From: Aurifilum marmelostoma
Lineage: Eukaryota; Ascomycota; Sordariomycetes; Diaporthales; Cryphonectriaceae
Assembly (NCBI GenBank): GCA_027559495.1
Contig: JAMXSV010000004.1
Location: 3,089,001-3,153,000, forward strand
DNA length: 64,000 bases
Reading direction: 5' to 3'
Part shown: positions 46,882 through 57,686 of the stretch, piece by piece
How positions within the stretch are numbered: position 1 is the stretch's first letter
Layout of the letters: the number at the start of each line of letters is the position of its first letter
Notes under the pieces: model-generated
The model's database searches: none
What the model saw: only the letters and a program-made list of their open reading frames with translations
Told to the model about the DNA's origin: nothing
Made by a program: the position numbers and the translations under genes

Positions 46882-47958
46882 ATGAGTTCATCTCTGGACC
46901 AGCTCAAGGCGTCGGGAACCGTCGTCGTTTCCGACTCTGGTGACTTTGCCTCCATCGGCAAATACAAGCCTCAGGATGCCACCACCAACCCCTCCCTAAT
47001 CCTCGTCGCCTCCAAGAAGGCCGAGTACGCCAAGCTGATGGACGTCGCCATCGCCTACGCCAAGGAGCAGAAGAGCAGCGCCGACCTCGACACACAGGTC
47101 GACGCCGCCCTGGACCGCCTCCTCGTCGAGTTCGGCAAGGAGATCCTCAAGATCATCCCCGGCAAGGTGTCCACCGAGGTTGACGCCCGCTTCTCCTTTG
47201 ACACCAAGGCCAGCGTCGACAAGGCGCTGCACATCATCGAGGTAAGGAGTTCTTGTTACTTCCCCCACTCAATATAACACAAAAAGAGGTGAAAGCAAGA
47301 GGCTAACGGTGGGTCCCCCCCCCCCCCGGTATTATAGCTCTACAAGGAACAGGGCATCCCCAAGGAGCGCGTCCTGATCAAGATCGCCTCCACCTGGGAG
47401 GGCATCAAGGCCGCCGAGATCCTGCAGCGCGACCACGGCATCAACTGCAACCTGACGCTCATGTTCAGCCTGGTGCAGGCCATCGCGGCCGCCGAGGCCG
47501 ACGCCTTCCTCATCTCCCCCTTCGTGGGCCGCATCCTCGACTGGTTCAAGGCCGCCCACAAGAAGGAGTACACCAAGGAGGAGGACCCCGGCGTCGCCTC
47601 GGTCAAGAGCATCTACAACTACTACAAGAAGTTTGGCTACAAGACCATCGTCATGGGCGCCTCCTTCCGCAACAAGGGCGAGATCACCGAGCTCGCCGGC
47701 TGCGACTACCTGACCATCGCCCCCAGCCTGCTCGAGGAGCTCATGAACTCCCAGGAGGCCGTCCCCAAGAAGCTCGAGGCCGCCGCCGCCAGCAGCCTCA
47801 GCATCGAGAAGAAGACGTACATCCAGAGCGAGGCCGACTTCCGCTTCGACTTCAACGAGGACCAGATGGCCGTCGAGAAGCTGCGCGAGGGCATCAGCAA
47901 GTTCGCCGCCGACGCCATCACCCTCAAGGACATCCTCAAGCAGAAGCTGAGCGCGTAA
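46882..47958 (+). CDS. Transaldolase
   Basis: 326-aa enzyme of the non-oxidative pentose phosphate pathway, converting sedoheptulose 7-phosphate plus glyceraldehyde 3-phosphate to erythrose 4-phosphate plus fructose 6-phosphate in the cytosol. Two exons: 46882-47241 and 47338-47958, with a 96-nt intron (GTAAGG..TTATAG) that carries a C13 run close to the acceptor. Family signatures are present: DATTNPSL near the N-terminus (catalytic Asp), the Schiff-base lysine in IKIAST, the GINCNLTLMFS strand, SPFVGRILDW and VMGASFRN. Length matches the eukaryotic class. The strongly biased codon use (C or G at almost every third position) indicates high expression. Confidence 0.97.
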
Positions 47959-48380
47959 GGAAAAGCTGGGAGCGGAAAAGGAAGAAGAACAAGTTCCACT
48001 GAGAGGATGGGGAGAGTCGAGAAGTTTGTTCAAGGACCCGGGGGGGGGGGGGGAAGAGAGAGAGAAAGCCCTCTAGAGACTGGACATGGACGAGGACATG
48101 CAAGGAAGATTGAAAAATAGCGTGCATAGAACCTTGGTATTATACAATCACCTTAAACCTCAACAAATATGTCACTCCCCATCGGGTTGGCCGCGTCATA
48201 TACTGCCATAGTAGGATAGCATCTCGAAACATGTTTGACTGTCGCTGTGATACATCCCTCCGTACATCTCTGCGTAGACTAAAACAAGAGACACCCATTT
48301 CATGGACTCGCATGCCGTGATGATGTCGTCTATTGTGTGGCTTGCTCCGGGGGAAACTAGAATTACTTCATGTCATTTCC
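47959..48380. other. 3' flank between convergent transaldolase and UBC13 loci
   Basis: Holds the transaldolase 3' region, including a G14 run at 48040-48053. No coding feature is supported. Confidence 0.6.
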
Positions 48381-48857
48381 TCATTCTATCCCATGGTACA
48401 TGCGGGGTTTATTCCGCGGGATGGCCCGTCTGAACTTCTCCCTCTCGGCCTCGCTGATCTCTTGCCCCTCTCCACCATGGCCCTTGTTTTCCTCCAGGAC
48501 CTGGTCAAGCGTCCGATCTATCGCTGCCACATTGCTCTCGTCCGAGTCGCTGCCGCCAACGTTTTCATCCCCCTCACCATTCTCGCGGCACACACCAGAC
48601 TCCCGGCCGTATTCCAAAATATCAAGCTCCACGTCTCCCATTTCGACTTTTCCCCCCGAGATGTCAAGAGCAGCGGTGTTGTCCCAGACGGCCCTGCCGC
48701 CCAGCCCCTCTCCTACTCCTTCTGGCGAGTGCCCAAACTCCCACATGCCATCATGCCCTATACCAGTGGTAGAAGTCTGTCGTGTACCGGCCTCCTGCGG
48801 CTCCGAGACAGTAGCGTTGACCCTCCAAGGAGGCTCAGCAACACGAGACAGGCCGTC
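48381..48857 (-). other. In-frame open extension after the UBC13 stop codon
   Basis: Reading on from the UBC13 UAG (48860-48858) in the same frame gives 158 sense codons with no stop until TGA at 48383-48381. The translated segment starts DGLSRVAEPPWRVNA, is acidic and Gly-rich in the middle, and ends in a charged helix-like stretch SEAEREKFRRAIP followed by MYHGIE. No splice pair is needed or available to remove the UAG. It could be a readthrough or RNA-editing extension of Ubc13, a separate unspliced frame without an early ATG (first ATG at 48746), or chance. I do not recognise a domain. Confidence 0.45.
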
Positions 48858-49652
48858 CTACTGCGCGTCCGGCTTGGCGTACTTCTGGGTCCACTCGCGG
48901 GCGGTCTCGATGGCGGCCTTCTCGTCCTCCTTCCAGGCCTTGGCGACCTCGGCGGCGAGGGGGTCGTCGGGGTTGGGAGCGCCGAGCAGGGCCTGTATAG
49001 AGAGGAGGATGGTGCGAATCTGAAGAGCGGGAGACCAGTTGTCTGTAGAGGGGCACCACAAGGGCACGCACGCGAAGTCAGCTATACAGAGTTTCCATCG
49101 GAAGCCGTCATAGGCATAGAGGCACAGAGGGAGAGCTTCGATGCGGAGCTCCGGAAGGAGGGAGGGAGAGAGGGGTTTCCTGCGTACTCTTCAAAACGTC
49201 AAGGCAGATGCGGCCCAGCTTGTCGACATTTGGGTGGAAGATCTTGGTCAGGAAGCGGATCTTGGGCGGAACCATGGGGTAGTCGTCTGGGAGGAAGAGC
49301 TCGAGCTTAAAGTTTCCGCCTGCAAGGACCAGAAGGTCGGGTCAGCCGGGCTGTCATGATAGCACCGAATGAGGGGTCAGGCTCAGTTGCCTGACTGGAT
49401 ATAGTATGTTCGTACCTTCGTATGGTGAAGAGTCGGGGCCGTCAATAGTGACGTCGAAATAGCGGAGGTTTTCGGGGTGAGGAACGGCGCTGATGCCGGG
49501 CACACTGTTGCACACAAGTGGTCAGGGTCGAGAAGGGGCTTCTAAAAGTAGGAATGCCTCATGCAGACCAAGCAGAAGGAGGGTGAGAGGGCGACATACG
49601 GCTCCGCCATCAGGCGCTCTGTTTCCTTGAGGATTCTCTTGGGCAGGGCCAT
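48858..49652 (-). CDS. UBC13: Ubiquitin-conjugating enzyme E2, Ubc13 type
   Basis: 152-aa E2 that, with a Uev/Mms2 partner, builds Lys63-linked ubiquitin chains in error-free DNA damage tolerance and signalling. Four exons: 49652-49600, 49504-49416, 49319-49188 and 49042-48858. The introns are 94, 95 and 144 nt (donors GTATGT, GTACGA, GTACGC). The UBC fold is complete: the MALPKRI N-terminus, the PYEGG turn, FLPDDYPMVPPKIRFLTKI, and HPNVD with GRICLDVL containing the active-site Cys. NNWSPALQIRTILLS and LGAPNPDDPL follow; the MALPKRI start and the PNPDDPLA loop are Ubc13-like. The normal C-terminus ends at UAG after KPDAQ, matching family length. That UAG is followed by a long open frame (48381-48857). 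Confidence 0.95.
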
Positions 49653-50503
49653 GATGTGTGTATGGCAAGAGAAGGTTGATGGTGTTTCCCAAAAGACAAT
49701 GTGGGCGGCTCCTCAGAAGGGTATCGCGAGCTTGTTTACCAGGCTTCAAGGCTGACTGTGGTGTGGGCGAATGCAGGCGTTGAGGGCTGTTGTCCAGTCC
49801 AGGGCAGGGTACTCGAGTCACAGAGGGTTCACCACAGATGTCTTTTGGTGTGCAGGGCAGGCTGATGCTGGATGATGGGAAGAAGTGAATTTTCTGTTTG
49901 GCAAGATGTTTGAAGTGGAGGTGCAAGATACTGCAGTAAGTAGTAGTCAGGTATGACGCTTTGGTGGAATGTTTTGCTTCTTTACTTTGGGGAGAAGGGA
50001 AAGAGGAAAAAAAGGCAAGACGATAACAAGACCAGCTGCCATTCTGAGGTTGAGCCAGCATGGGAGGGGGGGAGGGGAGGGCACCGGGGGCGGGTCACCT
50101 CGGTGGTGTCTGATTAGATAAGGATACAGTAGGTGCACTACTCTGTACAGCAGTGAGTGGCCTGCCCTGCATGCCTTACAGTAGTGCTTTCCCTGTCACT
50201 TGAACCCTGGCGTCGTATGTATGTACGTACTGTACCTGTACCATCCATGGTCGACTACCTCCTACTGCTCCTCTACCTCAACTCCAGCCTCATTTGACCT
50301 ACGAGGCTGTTGTCAGGACCCTTATTTATTCAAATTCAAAGGTGGCAAAAATGAACGCCCTCACCAGGCCCGTCTACCACCTCAAACGATGAATAATAAT
50401 TGTCAAATCAGCCGGCCGTGTTGCTTGAGAACATCCCCCAGATGACAACAGCGGCTATGTGCCTGTCCAGCGACCCATCCCAGCACCACTTAAGCCCACC
50501 AAG
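49653..50503. promoter_or_regulatory. Divergent promoter region, UBC13 (-) and MTC5-like gene (+)
   Basis: 851 bp between divergent starts. It carries the palindromic stretch TGTACGTACTGTA at 50222-50234, 270-282 bp before the MTC5-like ATG. Two upstream ATGs (50442 and 50457) open a frame that overlaps the main start out of frame. Confidence 0.55.
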
Positions 50504-50726
50504 ATGCCTTCAACCTTTGATCAGCTCAAGACCTCACAGAAGAAGACCAAGATCATCAAGTCTGCATACGACAGCGAGAGCTTTGACGCGGATGGGACCA
50601 TACATGTCGACGGCCTGGTCGGCTCGGCCACCATCTCCCCTTCTGGGCGAGATGTCGCCCTGGCCTCGCCTGAGGGCCTGGCCATCATCGACCTGGACTC
50701 TCCCTATAGCCCTCCGCGCCGGCTGA
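50442..50726 (+). promoter_or_regulatory. Candidate overlapping uORF of the MTC5-like gene
   Basis: ATG at 50442 (and a second in-frame ATG at 50457) opens a 94-codon frame that runs through the main ATG at 50504 in another frame and ends at 50726. If the transcript starts upstream of 50442, scanning ribosomes would meet it first. Transcription start and any leader intron are unknown. Confidence 0.4.
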
Positions 50727-53700
50727 GCAGCCATGGCTCTCCATGGCTGGTGGTCGACGTGCAGTGGTCGCCCTTTGCCGCCCGCGACTACTGGGTCGCG
50801 TCTACCGCGAACCACCGATGCCTGGTCTGGAACCTGAACCTGAGAGACGACTCGACCACTGGGGCCATTGAGCACTCTCTGCAGGGCCACAGCAGGGCCA
50901 TCACTGACATCAACTTCTCCGCCCACCACCCTGACTCCCTTGCGACCTGTTCCGTCGACGGCTACGTCCACTGCTGGGATCTCAGGAGGCCTCGACAGCC
51001 CGCCATCACCTTCTGCGACTGGTTCGCCGGCGCCACGCAGGTCAAATACAGCCGTCAGAATCCCTTCATCGTCGCCTCCTCTCATGACAGGTGGCTCCAC
51101 ATCTGGGACGAGCGCAAGAGCTCCGAGCCGCTGAGGTCCATCAGCGCTCACACCTCCAAGATCTACGGTATCGACTGGAACCGCACAAGGGCCAGCGCGA
51201 TTGTGACCTGTTCTCTGGACAAGAGCATCAAGTTCTGGGACTACGAGAAGGACGATGACGTGCCTGAGAGGGTCATCAGGACTGACTTCCCCGTCTGGCG
51301 TGCCCGGCACACGCCCTTCGCCTGGGGTCTGCTAGCTATGCCCCAGAACGAGCCAGGACATCTATACCTATTTGACCGGCGCACGGGTCAAGACACACCC
51401 CGCGATGGCCCGGTCAAGCCTGTTGCTGTGTTTGAAGGCCATGGAGACCACAAGGCCAGGGAGTTTCTGTGGAGGGCCCGCGGCGGGATCTCGGACGAGG
51501 GCATCGACAGCCGCGAGTTCCAGCTTGTCTCCTGGGGCGAGGACAACAAGTTGCGGCTGACACGCCCCGAGCCCTCGACCCTGGAAGGGGTTGGGTATGT
51601 GAAGGGCATGGAGGCAGGCAAGAACGTCTTCCTCACCAGGCAGGGCGCCACCTACAAGACCTTTCGGACAGTCGATGACGGGAGCCACCACCGCAGAGCA
51701 GCCACAATGAGTGACCCCCACGCGTCCGGCCTGCGTCAGAGCGCCCTCACCCTTGGTATGAAGATCCCATCACATCGGACTGGACCATCCTGGAGAGGGC
51801 CGTCCATGAAGGCCAAGCCCACAGGCACCAGGAAGGTGGACCGCAGCCAGGCTCAGATGAACTGGATGAGAGGCATCACCATGACCAAGCGGAAGACGAG
51901 CTCTGATTCGCCCCACAGAACGGCTTCCAAGGACTCGAGCATGTTCGGGCCATTTTTGCAGCAGGACTACTGGGCAGAGCCCGAGACCGTGCAGGAGGAA
52001 TTCGTGCGCATCAGCGAGCAGCTTCCCAACGTCAAGTGGGACAGCATCGACATGGACAACCTCATCCTCAACGCTTCGCTCAAGGGGCCCTGGGGCGTCG
52101 ATGAGGACGACATATTCCTCAAAGTCAAGGTTGACATCCCTCATGTCTATCCAAAGAGCAGGGCCCCCAAGTTCATCATAGAGAACAATGCGTTCATGCC
52201 AGAAGGCGTCCATGAGAAGCTGGAAAGAGAAGTTAATCAGATTGGTGAACAGTACTTGAAACGCAAACAGAACTGTCTTGCAGCGGCTTTCTCTTACCTG
52301 CTGGGAGAGACAAACCTGGCAGAAAGCACAAACTTTTTCAGAAACGTACGAGATCTCGACGACATTGATGTGCTCGAAGACGAGAGTTCAAGCGAGGATT
52401 CCGACAACGACATACCTGCAGGTGGCTCGGCAGCCATGTCACAGGATCTGACGGCAAGCACTGAGATCGAGAATACCCTCGCGCCCATCACCCGCCCTAC
52501 ATTACCTCCAGTATATAGAACATGTGGTGCGCGGTTCTCGAATGACGGCCGGTTGGTGACCTTCTTCCCCACCAAAGAGGCCAAGGCCCTCCTCTTCAGC
52601 CCGAACGACACCCTCAAGGAGAAGCCCAAGGACCAGCCGACTTTCGCTGGTTTTGGCCGTCTGGCCCACGATTCCCCTCCGCCTCGCAAGCGATATCTCG
52701 ATGGGGAGGCTTCAGCCAACGATGAATTCTCAGCCCTCTCGGATGATTCGGACGATTCTTCGTCATCCAGCGACTCCGAGCTGACGACTATGCACAAGAT
52801 CAGTCTTTGGTACCGCCCTGGGCGTCGCCTGCACAAGACGTGGAGTGCCAATGATTCTCTCCGATCGAGTGGTGGAGGGACCGGTGCTGGGACTGGCACT
52901 GGCACTGGCACAAGTCGCCGCCGTGCCGGACGGCCGAAAAATGTTGTCAAGCTCTTCGACATGCGGGACATGCTCCCTTCCAAAAAGCAGTTCGCTCAGG
53001 AGTACGCCATATTCGGCGATGGCGCTCAAGTATGTGCACATAACGCTCAAGTCGCAGAGAAATACGGCTACCCAGATATGGTCAACATCTGGAGATATGC
53101 AGCTCTTCTCTTGAGATCAGATATCCCGCTCGAGATGCGCGAGCCGCGCCAAAAGAACAGGTCGGTGCTCGTCATCGCCAAGGACGTCCTCTCGAGGTAC
53201 CGAGACGGCGAGAGCTCAGCAAACGGCGCCGAACTCCTGACAGGCCGCGTGAAGTGGGGCCATCATCCTCTCGCGCAGGAGTTTGTCAATGACCTGTTTG
53301 AGCATTTTGAGCAGCTCGCAGATATCCAGATGCTGGCAATGCTGTCTTGCATTTTCGGAGAGTCGACCACCGAAGACCCTGTGCCCTATGCCGAATCGCG
53401 CCTCCCACAGCCAGAAACTCCTCTACCGATGAAGGCACCTTCGTTCTCACTCGAGTACTTCCCGACGGATGCCATGGAGTGGGGCATGCAGACCAGAAGT
53501 GGTTACAGCTCCGCGATACACACCCCTCGGACGTCACAAACGCCTCTCATCACATCGGATCCGCAAAGTCCGGACGGTCTGTGGATAGGCGAGCCCGGAT
53601 CGCAGTCTTACTCAAACTCGACCGGTGAGACTCCTCCTCAGAGGTTCCTTCGGGATTATCTCAGCGACGTCGACCAGACGCAGAGCCTGTCCACCTCCCC

Positions 53701-55079
53701 CAACGACCGCTCCATGCGAAGATCACAGTCGTCCGTCTTGACTTCCACGTTCGCATCAGGCCTGTCACGTGGGTTCACGTCTATGACGTCTTCGTCACCT
53801 CCAGGCCGTAAGCGTCCCAGCCCGGCCGAGACGATACTGTCGCATATTCCGAGTAACATCACCTGGGGCGGCTCGACATACTTTGGTGCAGGCCAGCCAG
53901 ACACTACAGAGACGACGAGAACTTCGATATCCGACGACGATTTTCGGCGAGATGAGCTTGTGTCTATGGTGCCAGTCAGCGTACATGTCACCATAGAGAA
54001 CGAGATGGCCTTTGACGACGACGGGTGGCTGTCCACACCTCTCCTAGATCCAGCCCGGGATGCCGATTACGCAAGCTACCGGTATGCATACGCAGAAATG
54101 CTCCAGGTGTGGCAGCTGCCGCTCGCACGTCTCGAGATCATGAAGTTCAACGTCCTCAAGGACGGCTGGAGGGGTACCACTCCGGGCATGGAGAATGGTA
54201 CGCCCGCCGAGAGCACCTATCACGATTCCGACGTCCATGACAGCGGCAGCCACAACGCAACAGGCACGACGTCGCCCACCGTTCTTCTCGGCAGCAAGCG
54301 TAGCCAGCTTGCGGCTCTCAACTCCTCGGGGCGAGGTCTGGACGTGACCGGCATCTGTCGCGTCCACGAGATCCAGCTCCAGCCTCTGCAGTATTCCAAT
54401 ACGGAATCAACCGGCGGCGCCGTCGGCATCTGTGAGCGTTGCCGGCACACACAGACCCAGCTCACCTGCGTCTTTTGCCACGAGCCCATGGACGCACTAT
54501 ACTCGGCATGCTTAGGGTGCGGTTGTGCGACTCACGACGCATGTCTTGCGGAATGGCACAGCATGGGCGAGACGGAGTGCCCTGCTGGCGACGACTGCGC
54601 GTGCGTCGAGGAGGCTGACAAGGGCCAGGTGGAAACCTGGGTCGCAATGAGGGCTGCGCTCGCGGCGAGGGAGAGAGAACAGCGAGACAGGGACAGGGAC
54701 ACAGATAGGGGCAGGAGAACGGCGACTTCGCACGGGGAAAAGGGCCACCAGCATCACCATGAGCGAGACACCGAAAGTAATAGTAGTCACTTGCACGGGA
54801 CCAAGTCGCCCCCTATCGCGGGAAGGAACGGAACAGGCAAGACCTCGGGTCTGGCGACACGGTTGAGGCGCAGATCTGCGCCCGCCCCATTCTTGCTGTC
54901 AGTGGATGACACAGACGAGGAGAGTAATAATAACGGCACGGTGGCACCCCCGAAGACGTCCTACAGAGAAAGCCTTCAGCAAAGCATGGCGACCAGAGGG
55001 AGAAGGGCGGCGGAGGATGAGCTGGAGGACTCTGCGAGCGTGTCCTCTATCCCGTCAACGAGCTCCTTTGCTACTGTTG

Positions 55080-55123
<44 letters not shown>

Positions 55124-55315
55124 GCCGCCGGCGCCGCCGGCGCTGTGCCTGCGAAGCCTTCGCCTCTGGGCCCGGGGGTGTCAGCTGCGAAGCTGAGTCT
55201 GGGAAACAGGCTGAAGGGTCTGGACTCTGGCAAACGGCCTGCGTCATTGTCGAGGAAAGGTGCCGGGAATCATGGAGGGAATGTGCCGGGTGCGGGTGCT
55301 GGTGCTGGGAGTTAG
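50504..55315 (+). CDS. WDR59/Mtc5-like SEACAT (GATOR2) subunit: WD40, RWD and RING-type zinc domain
   Basis: Single-exon protein of 1603 aa. WD40 repeats fill about residues 35-360 (for example HCWDL, LHIWDER, IKFWDYEKDD). An RWD domain follows at about 500-620, then a long region with acidic-Ser and Gly-Thr tracts. An alpha-helical conserved block (about 815-960) precedes a C-terminal Cys/His-rich RING-like module (about 1309-1370, CERC, CVFCHEP, CLGCGC, HDACLAEW). This order is that of Mtc5/Sea3 in yeast and WDR59 in animals, a part of the SEACAT/GATOR2 complex on the vacuole that relieves inhibition of TORC1 when amino acids are present. The last ~230 residues are low-complexity and include a 15-Ala run. 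No intron is required. MPSTFDQ at 50504 is the first in-frame ATG. Confidence 0.92.
55085..55129. repeat. (GCT)12(GCC)3 repeat encoding poly-Ala
   Basis: Twelve GCT codons followed by three GCC codons in the MTC5-like gene give a 15-residue alanine run. Pure trinucleotide repeats like this are usually length-variable. Confidence 0.95.
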
Positions 55316-55866
55316 CAAGAGAGGGGTTTCAGTAAGAACCAGTGTCTAACCAGACGCATGTAATTGTTGGTATTCTGGCGGATGTGATGAGGGTTACTTG
55401 GATGCAGGGATGATATACAAATATAAAGACTATATTCACAACTTTTTTCAGCTTAAAAGCACTCAGACACATTAGTAATTTGAGTGCGTATCAATTGCCT
55501 TGGCTACTTTCAAAGGAAGGACCAGCCTGGCGGCAGAAAGATATAGTCATGAATTTGTGACAAGTTACTACAAGTATCTCATATTCGTATACGTCGACCT
55601 CGTGGAGATTTTATTTCCAGTCAATTGTGGCACATAATCATCAACTCGCGCCAGGGAGGAGCGACTAGTCAAGGGTGCATGATCGAACAGCGATGTAGAC
55701 GGCGTGCCCGTACAAATTTTGCTCTCTTTTATTTTATTTCCCCTCTTCTTCTTTACCTTTACTTATCATTACATGTCTAATTTAGAGAACCAACAAAGCG
55801 TTCTCGTAGCCCCAAGACAAGCAACGAACCCCTCCCACCTTTTTTCTTCTTCTTTCTTTGCTTTTG
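55316..55866. other. Convergent 3' flanks of MTC5-like and AspRS genes
   Basis: 551 bp between two convergent stop codons with T-rich stretches suited to 3' processing. No coding feature is seen. Confidence 0.6.
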
Positions 55867-57686
55867 TTAAGGGAACAGCCTGCTCGGCGTCCTGGGGTAG
55901 TAAGCAGCCAGCTGAACGTTAGGCAGGTTGAGGTAAAAAGCCACCACACGGTCCAGACCGATACCACCACCACCGTGGGGAGGACATCCGCCCTGCCTGA
56001 AGACATTGACGTACTCCTTGAGGCCGGGCGCGTTGGGGTCGACGCCCTTCTTGCGCATGCGGGCCTCGAGCTCGGCGGGGATGTTGATACGCTGGCCTCC
56101 AGACATGATCTCCTGGCCGCGCATGAAGAAATCGTAGGCGTTGGTGACGTTGGGGTTGGCGGGGTCCTCCTTGGCGTAAAAAGGCCGCGCCGACTCGGGG
56201 AACTTGTCGAGCACGTAGAAGTCGGTGCCATACTTCTTGCGAATGATGACGCCCAGGGCCTTCTCCTGTGGGGTGGACATGTCCTCGTCGTCGGAGACGT
56301 TGCGGAACTCCTCGGGACCCTCCTCGCGGAGGAGCTTCTGGCCTTCGGCAAAGGTCAGGCGGACCTCCCTGCCGTCCTCGGGCAGCTTGAAGGGCTCCGA
56401 CGGGTAGACGGTGCGCACGAGGGCGATCTCGTCCTTGCAGCGCTCCTCGAGGTTGCGGAAGATGTAGAGGAGGACGCCCTCGAGCATGAAGATGACCTCG
56501 TTGTAGTTCTCCTCGATCTCCATCTCGATATCGAGACCGGTGAACTGGGAGAGTGAAGGAGAATCGGGTGTCAGAATAATGTAGCAAGGGAAAACAATGA
56601 TGGCCCATCTCGAGGAAGGGGGGGGGGGAGGAGTGGACATACCTCAGTCATATGTCTTGGTGTATTGGAGTTCTCGGCACGGAAAACGGGGCCAACGCAG
56701 TACACCCTCTTTCTGCCGCCTGCGATCTCCATCTGCTTGTAGAACTGTGGCGACTGGGCCAAGTAGGCACTCTTGCCAAAGTACGGCAGGCCAAAGACGT
56801 TAGCACCGCCCTCAGAGGCAGCACCAATCAGACATGGGGGCTCGAACGAGTGGAAGTCGTTCTTCTTGAGGTACTCGGCGAACAGGTCGCGCACGTTCTC
56901 GCGCACGGTCTGGATGGCCTGCTGCAGGGGGGCGCGCTTGTGCATGACGATGTTGTCAAGGTGTGTCTCGAGGGTGGCGGACAGGCCCGGGGCGGCCTCA
57001 CTGCCAGCGGCAGCACCGCCGATGTTCAGCTCCTGCATCTTACCGTCGACGTCGAAGCTGCTAATGGCGGCGTTGGAGGCGTTCATGGTCAGGCCCAGCA
57101 TCTCGGGGCCGCGGGCGATGCAGTAGATCTTGGTGATGTGCAGCTCAAAGCCCGAGACCTTGCAGCTCTTGACAGGCTCGAGGGGCTTCTGGACGGTGGC
57201 CTCGACGGCGACGTAGCTCTCGAGGCTGATGGCGCCGACCCACTTGACCATCTGCTTGGAGACGGGCTCGCCGTCGGGGCTGGCGGCGACGATGCCCTGG
57301 ATGCTCCAGTCACCAATCTCGCGCAGCTCGACGAAGCACATCTTGGCGCCCTGCATGCGGCTGTTCTGGATCCAGCCCCGGAGCTTGACGGCCTTGCCCA
57401 CGTGCCCCTCGGCGTACTCCTTGAGGGGGAGCTTGGGCGCGGACAGGGTGACGATGTCGCGGTCGCCGTAGTTGTCCTTGGCCTTGTCCTCCGAATCCTC
57501 CTTGGCCTTAGCCGCAGCAGTAGCCGCCTCTCGCTCTGCGGCGCGCTTGGCCTTTTCTGCCTCCTTCTTGGCCTTGGCCTCGGCCTTCTTGAGGGCCTTC
57601 TTGGAGGGGCCGGCCTCGCCCTCGGCACCAGCGTCGGCGGCGGGAGCGGCCTCGGCAGGAGGGGTAGGCTTCTGCTCATCAGCCAT
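55867..57686 (-). CDS. DPS1: Cytoplasmic aspartyl-tRNA synthetase (class IIb)
   Basis: 573-aa enzyme that charges tRNA-Asp with aspartate in the cytosol. Two exons: 57686-56643 and 56544-55867, with a 97-nt intron (GTATGT..TCCCAG) whose coding strand carries a C11 run. The N-terminus (about residues 28-72) is the Lys/Ala-rich helical extension typical of eukaryotic AspRS, which helps bind tRNA. It is followed by the OB-fold anticodon-binding domain (about 95-215, with RGWIQNSR) and the class II catalytic core. Motif 2 is in FRAENSNTPRHMTEF (about 335-349, split by the intron), and motif 3 is in GGGGIGLDRVVAF (about 537-549). The C-terminus RTPSRLFP is the conserved end of the eukaryotic enzyme. 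There is no mitochondrial leader. Confidence 0.97.

Noticed and set aside
48333..49310. 325-codon plus-strand frame over the UBC13 locus
   Set aside because: It is antisense to UBC13 exons and the extension, has no domain, and its openness follows from GC-rich codon bias on the other strand. The same bias is a reason for caution about the extension itself.
50534..51310. 258-codon minus-strand frame
   Set aside because: It is antisense to the WD40 region of the Mtc5-like gene.
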